A stretch of DNA of 64,000 nucleotides from CAWAHD01 sp963781785 (GCA_963781785.1 CAWAHD010000001.1:1860001-1924000), one strand, 5' to 3'; shown: positions 37,138 through 45,680, counted from the first letter of the stretch. Numbers and translations: made by a program. Notes: generated from the letters alone by a model not told the origin.

Positions 37138-37240
37138 TCAACCGCCGAGAAATTCGATGAACTGTTCGCTCTCCAACTCGGCCTCCGACCCGCTCCGACT
37201 TGTAGTCATAGCGTCGGCCGTTGATGGTTTTCCATCCCAT
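37138..37240 (-). pseudogene. Relic of a small 'KTINGRR' protein gene (module B)
   Basis: From an ATG at 37240 the frame reads MGWKTINGRRYDYKSERVGG. A second frame gives SEAELESEQFIEFLGG and a stop at 37138. The two halves correspond to those at 35439-35548, but the frame relation differs because the copies differ by one G. Either each copy decayed separately or the second half is not translated with the first. Confidence 0.4.
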
Positions 37241-37247
37241 TTTTAAC

Positions 37248-37514
37248 CTACACTCCCTCGGCCTCGCCGCTTGAGTTCAGTTCGTCAGGTCGTGGTGGAG
37301 ACTTGGACGATACTCTATTCCGTGCTACTGCGATCCGATCGACCGCGAAAGGGAGTATTAAGAGGCCGACGCTCGGGCCGAACAAAGCGAGGGCGCCTAA
37401 CAGCAGACCGACGATAACCGGATTATGAACGGCGATTCGAGCCAGAACCATGAGAACCGCGAGCGCTGCAATCGCGATCATGATTGTCCGGATTCGGAAT
37501 CGAACTCGACGCAT
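37248..37514 (-). CDS. Small membrane protein, 'RFRIRTIM' family (module B)
   Basis: An 88-residue protein with two hydrophobic helices (RTIMIAIAALAVLMVLARIA; VGLLLGALALFGPSVGLLIL) and a charged tail ending GEAEGV. The first 20 residues match the module A copy. It starts 16 bp after the winged-helix gene's stop and ends 8 bp before the KTINGRR relic, so the three were probably one operon. Confidence 0.7.
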   Translation of the reverse strand: MRRVRFRIRTIMIAIAALAVLMVLARIAVHNPVIVGLLLGALALFGPSVGLLILPFAVDRIAVARNRVSSKSPPRPDELNSSGEAEGV

Positions 37515-37529
37515 ACGCCCGCTGCACCG

Positions 37530-38217
37530 TCAGCCATCCGCCGGGGTGGCGTCCCAGACTGTCACGATCGGAGACCGGCCCTGCCGGCGGAGAGTAGAAA
37601 CAAGCCCGACCCGCTCCAGTGTATCCAACCCCCGGGAGGCCGAGAACCGGGAAAGGCCGGACTCGGCCCAACCGCCCAACACCAGCTCGAAATCCGCCAA
37701 TCGGTTCCAACCCGCCAAGACCCAACAAACCCACGCAACTTGGAGCGATTTCCCCGGGGGCCGGGGGCCGCCAACTCCGTGGGGTCGGCCCGTAGAGCGG
37801 CCGGCGCTTCGGTCCGGCCTCCGGCTCCGGGAGATCCAACACGGAGACCGCCGGTTTGCAACCCGGCTCCCGAGAGGCCGACAGCAACCCGGCCAGCTCG
37901 GCCGCATGGAGGCCCCGTCGGGTCGAGTCGTCGGAGATTCCCAATCCCTTGGCGACGTCCGGCAGGCCCCAACGCAATCCACGACGTTTGAACCGGAACC
38001 GGCCGCGGTAGAACCGATACGCCATCGCGACTTGGAGACTGGCCCCGGCGAGCCGACACGCCGACGCAATCCAGGCATAGGGAATCGGCCCCTTGATGAA
38101 CAGGTCTCCCGGCCGATGGCGGGAAGGCCGTCTCTGACCCTCCGTGTCTCCAACCAGCTCGGCCGGTAGGCGGTGTTGATCCAAATCCCAAGGGTCCGTT
38201 TCCGCTAGACCACCCAT
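37530..38217 (-). pseudogene. Double winged-helix (helix-turn-helix) protein (frame broken)
   Basis: The ATG at 38217 begins a ~228-residue product. The N-terminal half, DLFIKGPIPYAWIASACRL ... GISDDSTRRGLHAAELAGLL, fits a winged-helix DNA-binding domain. The C-terminal half, PPGKSLQVAWVCWVLAGW ... GLDTLERVGLVSTLRRQGRS, is a second similar unit in another frame. The switch falls in a C/G run at 37755-37772, where one surplus base is enough. The family is abundant in planctomycetes and often near mobile or plasmid-like genes; a replication or transcription role is a guess. Two 16-bp direct repeats lie upstream. Confidence 0.65.
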
Positions 38218-38275
38218 ATCTATCTTTTCAGAGAGAAGACAGAGAGAGAGAAAGAGTTATAGCAGGACAGGACTC

Positions 38276-38313
38276 GCAATTCCGCACGGGTCCCCTTGCA
38301 ATTCCGCACGGGT
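38276..38313. promoter_or_regulatory. Two 16-bp direct repeats, candidate operator or iterons
   Basis: GCAATTCCGCACGGGT occurs perfectly at 38276-38291 and 38298-38313, a 22-bp period equal to about two helix turns. The pair lies between the divergent winged-helix gene (58 bp away) and the lipoprotein gene. This fits a binding site for the winged-helix protein or remnant replication iterons. Confidence 0.5.
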
Positions 38314-38427
38314 TGGGCTAAACGCCAGCTTGTATCATTACACCCCGCCTCGCCGCGAGCGAGAATCAGATCGGTGCGTCGGTTTTGCGGCGTTCTTGAT
38401 TACCGGTCAAGATGGAGTTACGCCATC

Positions 38428-39132
38428 ATGCGTCCACTGACGATCTTGAGTGGTTGTATTTTGTCATTGGCGTTCCTGATCGGATGTCGGAAAGAGACAA
38501 CTCAAGAGCGTATGGCACCGATGCCCGGCGACCTCAAAGTGGAGCAGACACAACGCGATCTCACAAAGGACAACGAGCCCATGCACGGCGATCTCAAAGT
38601 CGGGCGGGCCGGCGGCGGCCTCAAAAAGGACGATGAGCCGATCCCAAGCGATCTCAAGATCGTCGCCCGATTTTATCCGGGATTTAGCGCTTCGCGGCCC
38701 TGGCAATACACCATCACCGTTGACGGCAAAGTGGACGGGGCGGAGCGGAGCTCCAACCGTGGCCTCGGAGCGGCCGAGAAGGACGGCTCCGAATCGCGGG
38801 ACAAAGAGACAAAGCTCTCCGAGAAAGACCTTGGAGACTTGGTGGCCAAGGTCAAGGAAGCCGACTTTTATGGGCTGCGGGAGGAGTATACGTATCCAGT
38901 GAACGACGCCTCAAGCCTTGTCCTCACGATCACGCAGAACCAAAAGACGCATAAGGTTCTTGTCTATGCGTATGGCAATCTGACAGACAACAAGGAAGTG
39001 AAAAGATTCCTTCGAGTTTGGTCTGAGATCCTCAGGAAGGTTCCCTCACCCAATCCATGGCAAAAGCCAGAAATCTACGAAGCGAAACCGAGCACGTCAG
39101 GCCAACCATCGAACGATCAGACAGTCCGATAG
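38428..39132 (+). CDS. Lipoprotein with DUF6438-like domain
   Basis: A 234-residue protein from the ATG at 38428. It has a lipoprotein signal (LSGCILSLAFLIGC), then three imperfect 20-residue repeats (PMPGDLKVEQ, PMHGDLKVGR, PIPSDLKIVA). A globular domain follows with ITVDGKVDGAERSS, LSEKDLGDLVAKVKEADFYGL, NDASSLVLTITQNQKTHKVLVY and VKRFLRVWSEILR. This order resembles the DUF6438 family of small secreted domains. Function unknown. It diverges from the winged-helix gene. Confidence 0.72.
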   Translation: MRPLTILSGCILSLAFLIGCRKETTQERMAPMPGDLKVEQTQRDLTKDNEPMHGDLKVGRAGGGLKKDDEPIPSDLKIVARFYPGFSASRPWQYTITVDGKVDGAERSSNRGLGAAEKDGSESRDKETKLSEKDLGDLVAKVKEADFYGLREEYTYPVNDASSLVLTITQNQKTHKVLVYAYGNLTDNKEVKRFLRVWSEILRKVPSPNPWQKPEIYEAKPSTSGQPSNDQTVR

Positions 39133-39522
39133 CAAGTGGACCGCCTCCGCCGCGTCGGGTCTCTCCGGACCCGTTCCCAGATCGGCCGGGAGATCGGCGT
39201 CCGACCCGGCCGGGAGCAACGCCATCAACCGGCCCCAAAACTCTCGGCCGCGTCTGTCCATGTACCGATCGGGCCAACGCACGATCTTGACGTCGGACCG
39301 GAGCCGAAACCCGGCCAAGACGATCGCCGACGCCTCCGCCATCGCGTCTTGGGTCTGGGCCACGAAATCATCAATCGCGTCGGCCCGACCCTCCACCATC
39401 AAGGCGACATGAACCGGGGCCACGACGCTGACGCCTCTCTCTGTCGCCAGGCAACAGGCCAACCGCACCATCTCGGCGCCGTTGGCCTGAAAGGCATCAC
39501 GGCTGAGACCGCGCCGACCGCC
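39097..39522 (-). pseudogene. C-terminal fragment of a family A DNA polymerase
   Basis: The minus-strand frame carries QANGAEMVRLACCLATERG, VVAPVHVALMVEG, DAMAEASAIVLAGF and VRWPDRYMDRRG. This matches the palm end of DNA polymerase I-like enzymes. In the motif normally reading VHDE/VHDA the catalytic aspartate is replaced (PVHVAL). The 5' three quarters of the gene are missing: upstream of about 39522 the frame is not polymerase-like. It is therefore a dead fragment, perhaps from a plasmid or phage-like element. Confidence 0.7.
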
Positions 39523-39596
39523 GGCGTGTGATAGAATATCGGATGGCGAACCCCGCCCACACGCCACGGTCATGCCAGCGGGAAGGAGCCGATCCC

Positions 39597-40094
39597 ATGT
39601 CCGATCGCAGGCGCCGCCGACCGGCGGTCGAATCGCTCGAAGGGCGAATGCTGCTTGCCGGCTCTTCGTCGCCGACCAACCCGGTCCTGAACAGCCCGGA
39701 GCCCATCGGTGCTCCGACGCCGGCGCAGCTCGGCGCCGCGTATCGCCAGGTCGTGGCGATCCAGGCAAGAACCTCGCTTGCCCTGGGCGACGATTATCGA
39801 CGGATCCAGGCCGCCGTGACGCAGCTCGCCGGCCGGGCGAATCACGCTATCGCGCGCGATCGTCGCATCGTCCAGGTGGGTGCGGACCTCGCTTCCCGGG
39901 CCGAACAAGGGCTCAACATCGCCTGGGGCGTCGAGGATCAGGCGGCGACCGAGTACAAGTTCTACATCCCCAACGGCTTGTATCCCAACGGGCTGGGGAG
40001 CCTGGTCAAAGCGGCGCAGACGCTCGGCCAGCAGCTCACCTACGCTGCCCGCCGGAGTACCGACGCCGTCATTCACAAGCTGAATACGCTCTGA
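39597..40094 (+). CDS. Exported protein with planctomycete 'VESLEGRMLLA' N-terminus
   Basis: A 165-residue protein. The start MSDRRRRRPAVESLEGRMLLAG is the planctomycete sorting-type N-terminus found on many surface proteins, usually much larger ones. The mature part is largely alpha-helical (AAYRQVVAIQARTSLALGDDYRRIQAAVTQLAGRAN) with no known domain. The ATG at 39597 follows AAGGAG. A possible extended -10 (TGATAGAAT) lies near 39525-39535. Confidence 0.75.
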   Translation: MSDRRRRRPAVESLEGRMLLAGSSSPTNPVLNSPEPIGAPTPAQLGAAYRQVVAIQARTSLALGDDYRRIQAAVTQLAGRANHAIARDRRIVQVGADLASRAEQGLNIAWGVEDQAATEYKFYIPNGLYPNGLGSLVKAAQTLGQQLTYAARRSTDAVIHKLNTL

Positions 40095-40575
40095 AAACAG
40101 CTCAGCAGCGACGCGGGGCCGCGCCGTTGAGCCATGCCAGACAGCTCCGTGTCGGTCGATTGTTCACCTGGCTGTGGTGAGATTCTTCGATCCGCGTGTA
40201 TCGGCGTGCATCTGGGGCTGAGCGCGACTTGCATTCGGCGATAGCGGACAGGGGACTTGAACCCGTGACCTCGAGCGTGCCATGCAAGAGCTCGTTCCCG
40301 CGAAGCTCCCTCCCGGCTGGCGGCATCGATCCCGTTCTGGGCCGACATCAGGCCACCGTCCATGCCGGCTCCGGCTGTGAACGGCTTCGTTCTTCGGCTC
40401 AAAATCCTCCCTGCCTGCCCGCAGAACCCGGATAATCCCGCCAACCTGAAAAGCACGGGAAAGCACGCGCGTCAACGGCGCGGATTTTAGCAACAGAATT
40501 GCGTCATTTGTGGATCATATTGGGTAAGCAGCCCGCATGATATGCACTCTTGCCTCTCCCCGAGGAGCACCCAGG
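40095..40575. other. Intergenic region with tRNA-like fragment
   Basis: No protein gene supported. The main feature is the tRNA-like 3' fragment at 40242-40294. The rest shows no repeats or coding signal. Confidence 0.5.
40242..40294 (-). other. tRNA 3'-half-like fragment (possible attachment-site relic)
   Basis: The minus strand reads GAGCTCTTGCATGGCA, then GCTCGAGGTCACGGGTTCAA, then GTCCCCTGTCCGCTA. This looks like the anticodon arm, variable loop, T-arm and 3' acceptor strand of a tRNA-Ala-like gene. The T-stem has a C-C mismatch, the anticodon stem does not pair properly, and no matching 5' half (AGCGGAC) is found nearby. Such tRNA ends are commonly left by integrases, so an old attachment site is a reasonable reading; a functional tRNA is not. 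Confidence 0.5.
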
Positions 40576-41895
40576 ATGCATCCCGCGCATTGGGAAACGA
40601 CCGCCGTGCCCGGCGACGACTCGCCGACTTGCGACGAGTACGTGCAGGATTTCACCAAAACCTTGCCGCCGCGCAATGACGTGGAGAGAGCGCTGATCGA
40701 GCAGGCAGCACAATCCTTGGTTTCGCAGCACGAAGCGATTCATATGCAAACGCAGCGTATCTCGGCCAATATCGAAAACGCCCCGCTGCGCGAAGCCGAG
40801 GAGGCCGAGCAGCTCTTGGAGCGGTTATTCCATTACCCTGGAGGCCCCATCGAACGATTTGGAAGCCTCGGGAATTCCCCGAAACGTTGGCGGGCCTATT
40901 GGAGACGCGCCGACGTTCGCGACGATCCCAACCTGCTGGTCTTTCAACTCGAGCGGAGCTCGGCCGGGCTCAAGGCGCTGATCAAGGCGTGGGCAGAGCT
41001 GTGCGCTCTTCTCGACGATGGCGGCGTGTGGGAGCCGCACCACAAGCTCAAGGCAATCCGCCTGCTGGGCCGCCAGCCGTGGGAAATTGAGCATAACAGC
41101 GCTCTTCTCGATATCTTCGTGGCGAGCTGGTCGCTCTACCCCAAGCGCGACAATCCCTTCTTTGAATTCGCCAGCGAGCATGGCCCAGAGGCCTTCCACT
41201 ACTTCGCCAGGACGATCCGATTGTCATGGAGAAACCGTTTGGGGCCGTACAACCGGGACGACGCACGGGCCGTGCTTTTGGCGTTGGTCGACCGGGCTGT
41301 CGCGGGTCTCCGGGCAAAGCTGGCCGAGGCCGAGGTGCGGGAGGAGCGGGAAGCCCCGCAGCGGCTCGCCCTTCTGTCGTTTGACTTCAGTCCCGACGGT
41401 GCGCGGCTCCGGCGGCTCGAAGAGAAACACTTCGACGCCTTCATATCGGCTCTGAACGAGTTCATGGAGCTCCGCAAGCGCGGCCGCAGTTCGCAAGGCG
41501 AAGCCTCGGCAGGTGTCGAAATCTCCGGAGCCGAGCATCGCGGAACAGAAATCCAAGATCGCGACGTTGACCACCTCCGCACCGAGGAAAAACTCATCGA
41601 GTCGCCTGACATCCGGCGGTTGCCGGAACGACCGCTGGAAGCGATCGGTTCCCCGGGGCTTCCGGTGGTTCTTGATGCGGGAGTGACTCCGCCCGCGGAG
41701 GTCGTCGGGATCGCGACTGGTTCGGCCGGCCTGGTCAGGAGGAAACGAAGACCGGCGGACAGAGCCCCCTCCTGCAGAAGGCGTCCTCATGCGAGCGCAC
41801 CGCGGAGCCGTCTCGCACCCGCCGTTCCACGATTTGGGGTGCCTGCAGGAGCCGGCTCCCGCCGGCGATCTCGCTTCGCACGCTTTCCAGCCTGA
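40576..41895 (+). CDS. Hypothetical protein, unknown family
   Basis: A ~439-residue cytoplasmic protein from the ATG at 40576 (GAGGAG upstream); an in-frame ATG at 40537 is possible. The first ~310 residues are mostly alpha-helical and charged (FTKTLPPRNDVERALIEQAAQSL, RWRAYWRRADVRDDPNLLVFQLERSSAGLKAL, AVAGLRAKLAEAEVREEREAPQRLALLSFDF). The C-terminal 80 residues are low-complexity and arginine-rich, and the stop codon lies in the first unit of the 30-bp repeat array. The native C-terminus may have been replaced by repeat insertion. No family is recognised. Confidence 0.7.
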   Translation: MHPAHWETTAVPGDDSPTCDEYVQDFTKTLPPRNDVERALIEQAAQSLVSQHEAIHMQTQRISANIENAPLREAEEAEQLLERLFHYPGGPIERFGSLGNSPKRWRAYWRRADVRDDPNLLVFQLERSSAGLKALIKAWAELCALLDDGGVWEPHHKLKAIRLLGRQPWEIEHNSALLDIFVASWSLYPKRDNPFFEFASEHGPEAFHYFARTIRLSWRNRLGPYNRDDARAVLLALVDRAVAGLRAKLAEAEVREEREAPQRLALLSFDFSPDGARLRRLEEKHFDAFISALNEFMELRKRGRSSQGEASAGVEISGAEHRGTEIQDRDVDHLRTEEKLIESPDIRRLPERPLEAIGSPGLPVVLDAGVTPPAEVVGIATGSAGLVRRKRRPADRAPSCRRRPHASAPRSRLAPAVPRFGVPAGAGSRRRSRFARFPA

Positions 41896-42140
41896 CGTTG
41901 GCGTAGGTCAGGCTTTCCAGCCTGACGTTGGCGTAGGTCAGGCTTTCCAGCCTGACGTTGGCGTAGGTCAGGCTTTCCAGCCTGACGTTGGCGTAGGTCA
42001 GGCTTTCCAGCCTGACGTTGGCGTAGGTCAGGCTTTCCAGCCTGACGTTGGCGTAGGTCAGGCTTTCCAGCCTGACGTTGGCGTAGGTCAGGCTTTCCAG
42101 CCTGACGTTGGCGTAGGTCAGGCTTTCTTGCCTGACGCTC
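41881..42140. repeat. Tandem array of a 30-bp palindromic repeat (eight units plus a partial)
   Basis: Eight near-perfect 30-bp units run from 41881 to 42120, with a partial ninth to 42140. Each contains a perfect hairpin across the unit junction (GTCAGGCT-TTCC-AGCCTGAC) plus GTTGGCGTAG. There are no spacers, so this is not CRISPR. One strand would translate as AFQPDVGVGQ repeats and the other as LTYANVRLES; both are artefactual. A single copy exists at 1945-1972. Confidence 0.95.
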
Positions 42141-42970
42141 ATGTGTGACGCAGCGTGACGAAGTGACGAAGTCAAAGAGCCGCGCAGCCCCCGATTGAGG
42201 CCGGGTTGTACCACCCATGCGGGTCGTAGCGTGCCACCGTGAGCGAGCGATGGAGTGCGGAGCGGTGTCGACGTCGTATCGCGCGTCGGTCGTAGTCGTT
42301 ATGCGGGTCATGCGATTGCTTGGTGACGAAGTGACGAAGTGACGAAGGGGGGACGTTCGGAGTTTCACGATCGCACGCGCATCCTGCCGTCCGGCAGTGG
42401 CAAGGCTGATCAGCAACCTCGCCGACCCGACCTTCGACCACTTTGTCGGCCTGCATTTCAGGGAAGCACCCAAGCTTGCCGACTAATTCCCACTCCCGTT
42501 CTCGTCGCCCAAACCCGCGAAAGCCGCACGCCCGCTCGATCCCGCAGATTGATTGAGCCGATCCGTCGCCGTTGAGCGGAAGCGTCACTGCCCGGGTCAG
42601 GTTACAGACAGAGTGGGATTTTCGCGGTCCTGTCGGATGAGCGGAGTGCACGGCGGCACCAAGCCCGTCGACCCTTTAGCGTGCCGGCTCGGGATGACGA
42701 AGTGCTCCGCGGTGACGAACCCGCTTCGTCACCCGCGGCGGGTCGCGCGTGATGGTCGCGCGGATCTTGCGGCCCACCGAAGCGCCGCTCGTGAACATCC
42801 TGCGGATTGTGACATCGCGGGTGACGATGTGACGAAGGTGACGATACAAATTGCGAAAGGGAGGTAGACATCCACGGGGCGTCAACGCCTTCATCCCCGC
42901 GACCTGCTTTGGCACCGGAGCTAATTGACAACTCGCCGGGACCGCCCCCCGGACGCCGGTGGCCGCATAT
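42141..42970. other. Non-coding region with GTGACGAA microsatellites
   Basis: No gene supported in 830 bp. An 8-bp GTGACGAA unit is repeated twice at 42155-42170 and three times at 42323-42346, with scattered relatives near 42690 and 42826-42850. The open frames here are arginine/histidine-rich shadows. Confidence 0.6.
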
Positions 42971-43044
<74 letters not shown>

Positions 43045-43143
43045 GGATCTCTAGCGGCCTGGGTACGCCAGTTCCAACGATCCTACCGGATCGGGATTCC
43101 GCCAACAAGTCGTCGGGACGGACGCCGGGAGAACCGCGGCACT

Positions 43144-44184
43144 TCAAAGCCGGACGGTGCGCCCTTCCTCGGCCGAGCGGTAGGCAGCCCAGACCACCTC
43201 CATCGTTTTGAAGTTGTCGGTGCCGCGTGTTTCGTGTTCACGACGGATCACGAGGCCCTCGATGAAATGCCGTTGAGTCGCGGCGTACCCGTCGACGTAA
43301 ACCTGGTCGTCCGCGGGTAAGACCACGGGCCTGCGCTCCCTCTTGCCTGTCGAACTGATCCGCTCGAGAGAGCCGTCGGTGAGAAGTTTCAGCGTTCCCG
43401 AGGTTCCTTCGGCCACCGTCTGGTTGAGCGCCCATTCCGGCCGCGCGGTGTCGGCGACCGCGCACCAGCTCATGTCCAGGAATCCCAATGCACCTCCTTC
43501 AAAAGACAGTACCAGCATCGCGACGTCTTCGCCGATGTTGGCGGAGCCATAGCGGCCGATCGTGGCCGAGATCGTCTGAATCTCACCGAAGAGGTATCTT
43601 GCCGTGTCGACCAGGTGACAGCCCATATCCATCAGGATCAGCCTGGGCATCGTTTTCAGGTAAGGCTGATTGGCGAAACCGTCGTCCCCGCGCAGAGCTC
43701 GCGTTTCCCGGTGGGCGATTCGCAGCCGGATCGGCCGGCCGATCGCGCCGGATTCGATCTCGGCTCGCATTGCCCGGTACCAGGGGCGAAATCGCCAGTT
43801 TTCGTGGATCATCAGCCGCACTCGACCGGCCTCGCAGAGAGCGATCATCCTCACGAGATCGTCGCGTTCGAGCGCCGCCGGCTTCTGGCAAAGGATGTCA
43901 ACCCCGCGTTGGGCCGCCAGCGCCACCAGGTCACTGTGCGACTCCGGCCCGGTGCAGATCTCGACAAAATCGAGTGCCTCTTCGTTCTCCAAGAGCGCGG
44001 CGGCGTCGGTGTAAGTCCTCGCCAGGGGAACGACCGCGGCAGCGCGTGCCAGCCGCATCGGATCGCGATCGCAAACCGCGACCAGTCTCGCCTGGGCTAC
44101 GCGCGACCACGCATCCAGGTGAAACCGAGACACGAATCCGCATCCAATCACCGCCCCCAAGAGCGGCGGCCCGGCGCTTCGCAT
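43144..44184 (-). CDS. Gfo/Idh/MocA-family oxidoreductase
   Basis: A 346-residue NAD(P)-dependent sugar or inositol-type dehydrogenase. The N-terminal Rossmann fold is shown by GAVIGCGFVSRFHLDAW. The active-site region EICTGPESHSDLVALAAQRGVDILCQKPAAL carries the family's conserved lysine in CQKP. The C-terminal substrate domain includes MLIHENWRFRPWYRAM, LMDMGCHLVDTARYLFG and GTSGTLKLLTDGSLERI. The HENWRF and GCHLVD motifs give further active-site residues. Substrate cannot be assigned; the family is much expanded in planctomycetes. ATG at 44184. It ends 99 bp from the tRNA-Arg gene. Confidence 0.92.
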   Translation of the reverse strand: MRSAGPPLLGAVIGCGFVSRFHLDAWSRVAQARLVAVCDRDPMRLARAAAVVPLARTYTDAAALLENEEALDFVEICTGPESHSDLVALAAQRGVDILCQKPAALERDDLVRMIALCEAGRVRLMIHENWRFRPWYRAMRAEIESGAIGRPIRLRIAHRETRALRGDDGFANQPYLKTMPRLILMDMGCHLVDTARYLFGEIQTISATIGRYGSANIGEDVAMLVLSFEGGALGFLDMSWCAVADTARPEWALNQTVAEGTSGTLKLLTDGSLERISSTGKRERRPVVLPADDQVYVDGYAATQRHFIEGLVIRREHETRGTDNFKTMEVVWAAYRSAEEGRTVRL

Positions 44185-44753
44185 GACACCTGCCTCACGG
44201 CGCAAAAGATTCGTGCGATGGATCCGCGCGTGAATGAGAACGTCGCCGCGTCAGATCATGCAACAATAACCCTGGGCATCTCCCGAAGGAACACGCGCGC
44301 CGTGTGGTCAGTCGACAGCGCGGATTGTCTTTCCGTCTTGCGACCGTTCCAGCGACATGCACAACTGAAATTCATGCAAAGAGTTGCGGCGATGAAAAGT
44401 TCGCTGGTGCGGCGGAATTGTGGTGCGCTCGGTGCCATGGGCTTCTCGATTCCCGACTCCCGAGGTCGTCGACCTTCCGGCACTCGCCCGCAGCTCACCT
44501 CCGAGCTCCCGCCTCACGATGGACCCGCGCCGTTGCATCGCCAGGGCGGTCTGCGCATAATGAACACATTCGGCCAACCCTCGTAGAGATTCTTAAAGAG
44601 GGTTGCGCGCCTTGACGTAAGCCCCAGGGACTTCCCGCGGCGGCCGGCCGGTTCCCTCTTGACCGTGCCATCATGTATGTATCGTTGCGGGTGGGACGTG
44701 GAAAAATCGTGCGGGACAGACTGTCACTCGAACGAGCGGAGGATCGCAAGCGT
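44185..44753. other. Divergent intergenic region
   Basis: About 570 bp between the oxidoreductase and the ABC ATPase with no supported gene. A TTGACC at about 44661 could be a -35 box for the ABC operon, but the -10 is unclear. Confidence 0.35.
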
Positions 44754-45482
44754 ATGTCAAAGCCCGTCATGATCGAAGCGGATGGGCTGTGCAAGCAGTT
44801 CGGATCATTCCTGGCCATTCGCAATGTCTCGTTCACCATCGGCAAGGGTGAGATCGTCGCTTTCCTCGGTCCCAATGGAGCGGGCAAGACGACGACCATG
44901 CGTCTTCTGACCGGGTTTGTGGCGCCGACGCACGGCATGGCACGGATCGCTGGCATCGATGTTCAGACCGAGCGAATCCGGGCTGCCGAGCACTTGGGGT
45001 ACCTGCCGGAGAACGGCCCGCTTTATCCCGACATGACTCCCATCAGCTTGCTCCGCTTCTTCGGACAGGCCAGGGGAATGAATTCGGCCCGGCTCCGGGA
45101 GCGCGTCGATGCCGTGACCGCGCAGTGCGCCCTGGAATCGGTCGCTCACAAGCCGATCGGCAAGCTGTCCAAGGGATATCGCCAGCGAGTCTCGATGGCA
45201 CAGGCACTGTTGCACGACCCCGAGGTGTTGATCATGGACGAGCCGACGAGCGGCCTCGACCCGAACCAGATTCGCGGCGTTCGTCAACTGATACGCGAGC
45301 TCGGCCAGTCGAAGACCGTGCTGGTGTCGACCCACATCCTTCAAGAGGTCGAGCCGGTCGCCGGTCGTGTCCTGTTCATCCATGACGGCAAGATTGTTTT
45401 CGATGGCAAACCCGCGGCGCTCGCCAACCAGAACGGAAATCTCGAGCAAGCGTTCTACAACTTGACGGCCCAGCCTGTCTGA
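44754..45482 (+). CDS. ABC transporter ATP-binding protein (GldA/ABC-2 type)
   Basis: A 242-residue single-domain ATPase with Walker A GPNGAGKTT, Q-loop LGYLPENGPLY, signature LSKGYRQRVSMAQAL, Walker B VLIMDEPTSGLD and the H-loop in STHIL. The VGYLPEN/LSKGYRQR pattern is typical of the gliding-motility GldA and CcmA/NatA branch that energises ABC-2 exporters. GGAGG lies upstream of the ATG at 44754. The next genes encode the matching membrane partners, so the three form one complex. Transported substrate unknown. Confidence 0.93.
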   Translation: MSKPVMIEADGLCKQFGSFLAIRNVSFTIGKGEIVAFLGPNGAGKTTTMRLLTGFVAPTHGMARIAGIDVQTERIRAAEHLGYLPENGPLYPDMTPISLLRFFGQARGMNSARLRERVDAVTAQCALESVAHKPIGKLSKGYRQRVSMAQALLHDPEVLIMDEPTSGLDPNQIRGVRQLIRELGQSKTVLVSTHILQEVEPVAGRVLFIHDGKIVFDGKPAALANQNGNLEQAFYNLTAQPV

Positions 45483-45680
45483 AACGAGCAGCAGGCTACC
45501 AGGCGACCAACACCTCGCCAGCGATAGGGAGGGCGGGTGTTTGGTTTTGTCCCGTGTCGACCGTTTGATCGCTCGATCGTGACCTTGCTTCAGTGTCCGC
45601 ACAGTGACAACACCAACGGAATGCCCATTGGCGGTTTTGAGCAACCTATTTATCCAGTCCAGTTGAGAGGATGACCTTCG

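Noticed and set aside
40242..40294. Functional tRNA-Ala
   Set aside because: There is no matching 5' half, the anticodon stem does not pair, and the T-stem has a mismatch.
41881..42140. CRISPR-like array
   Set aside because: The 30-bp units follow each other directly with no unique spacers, each is a palindrome, and no cas gene is present. It is a tandem repeat.
42323..42346. Replication origin iterons at the GTGACGAA repeats
   Set aside because: The units are too short and irregularly spread, with no dnaA, dnaN or DnaA-box cluster nearby.
41735..42473. Open frames coding QAFQPDVGVG or AGKPDLRQR repeats
   Set aside because: They exist only because a 30-bp repeat stays open in several frames. 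No start signal or non-repeat protein sequence supports them.
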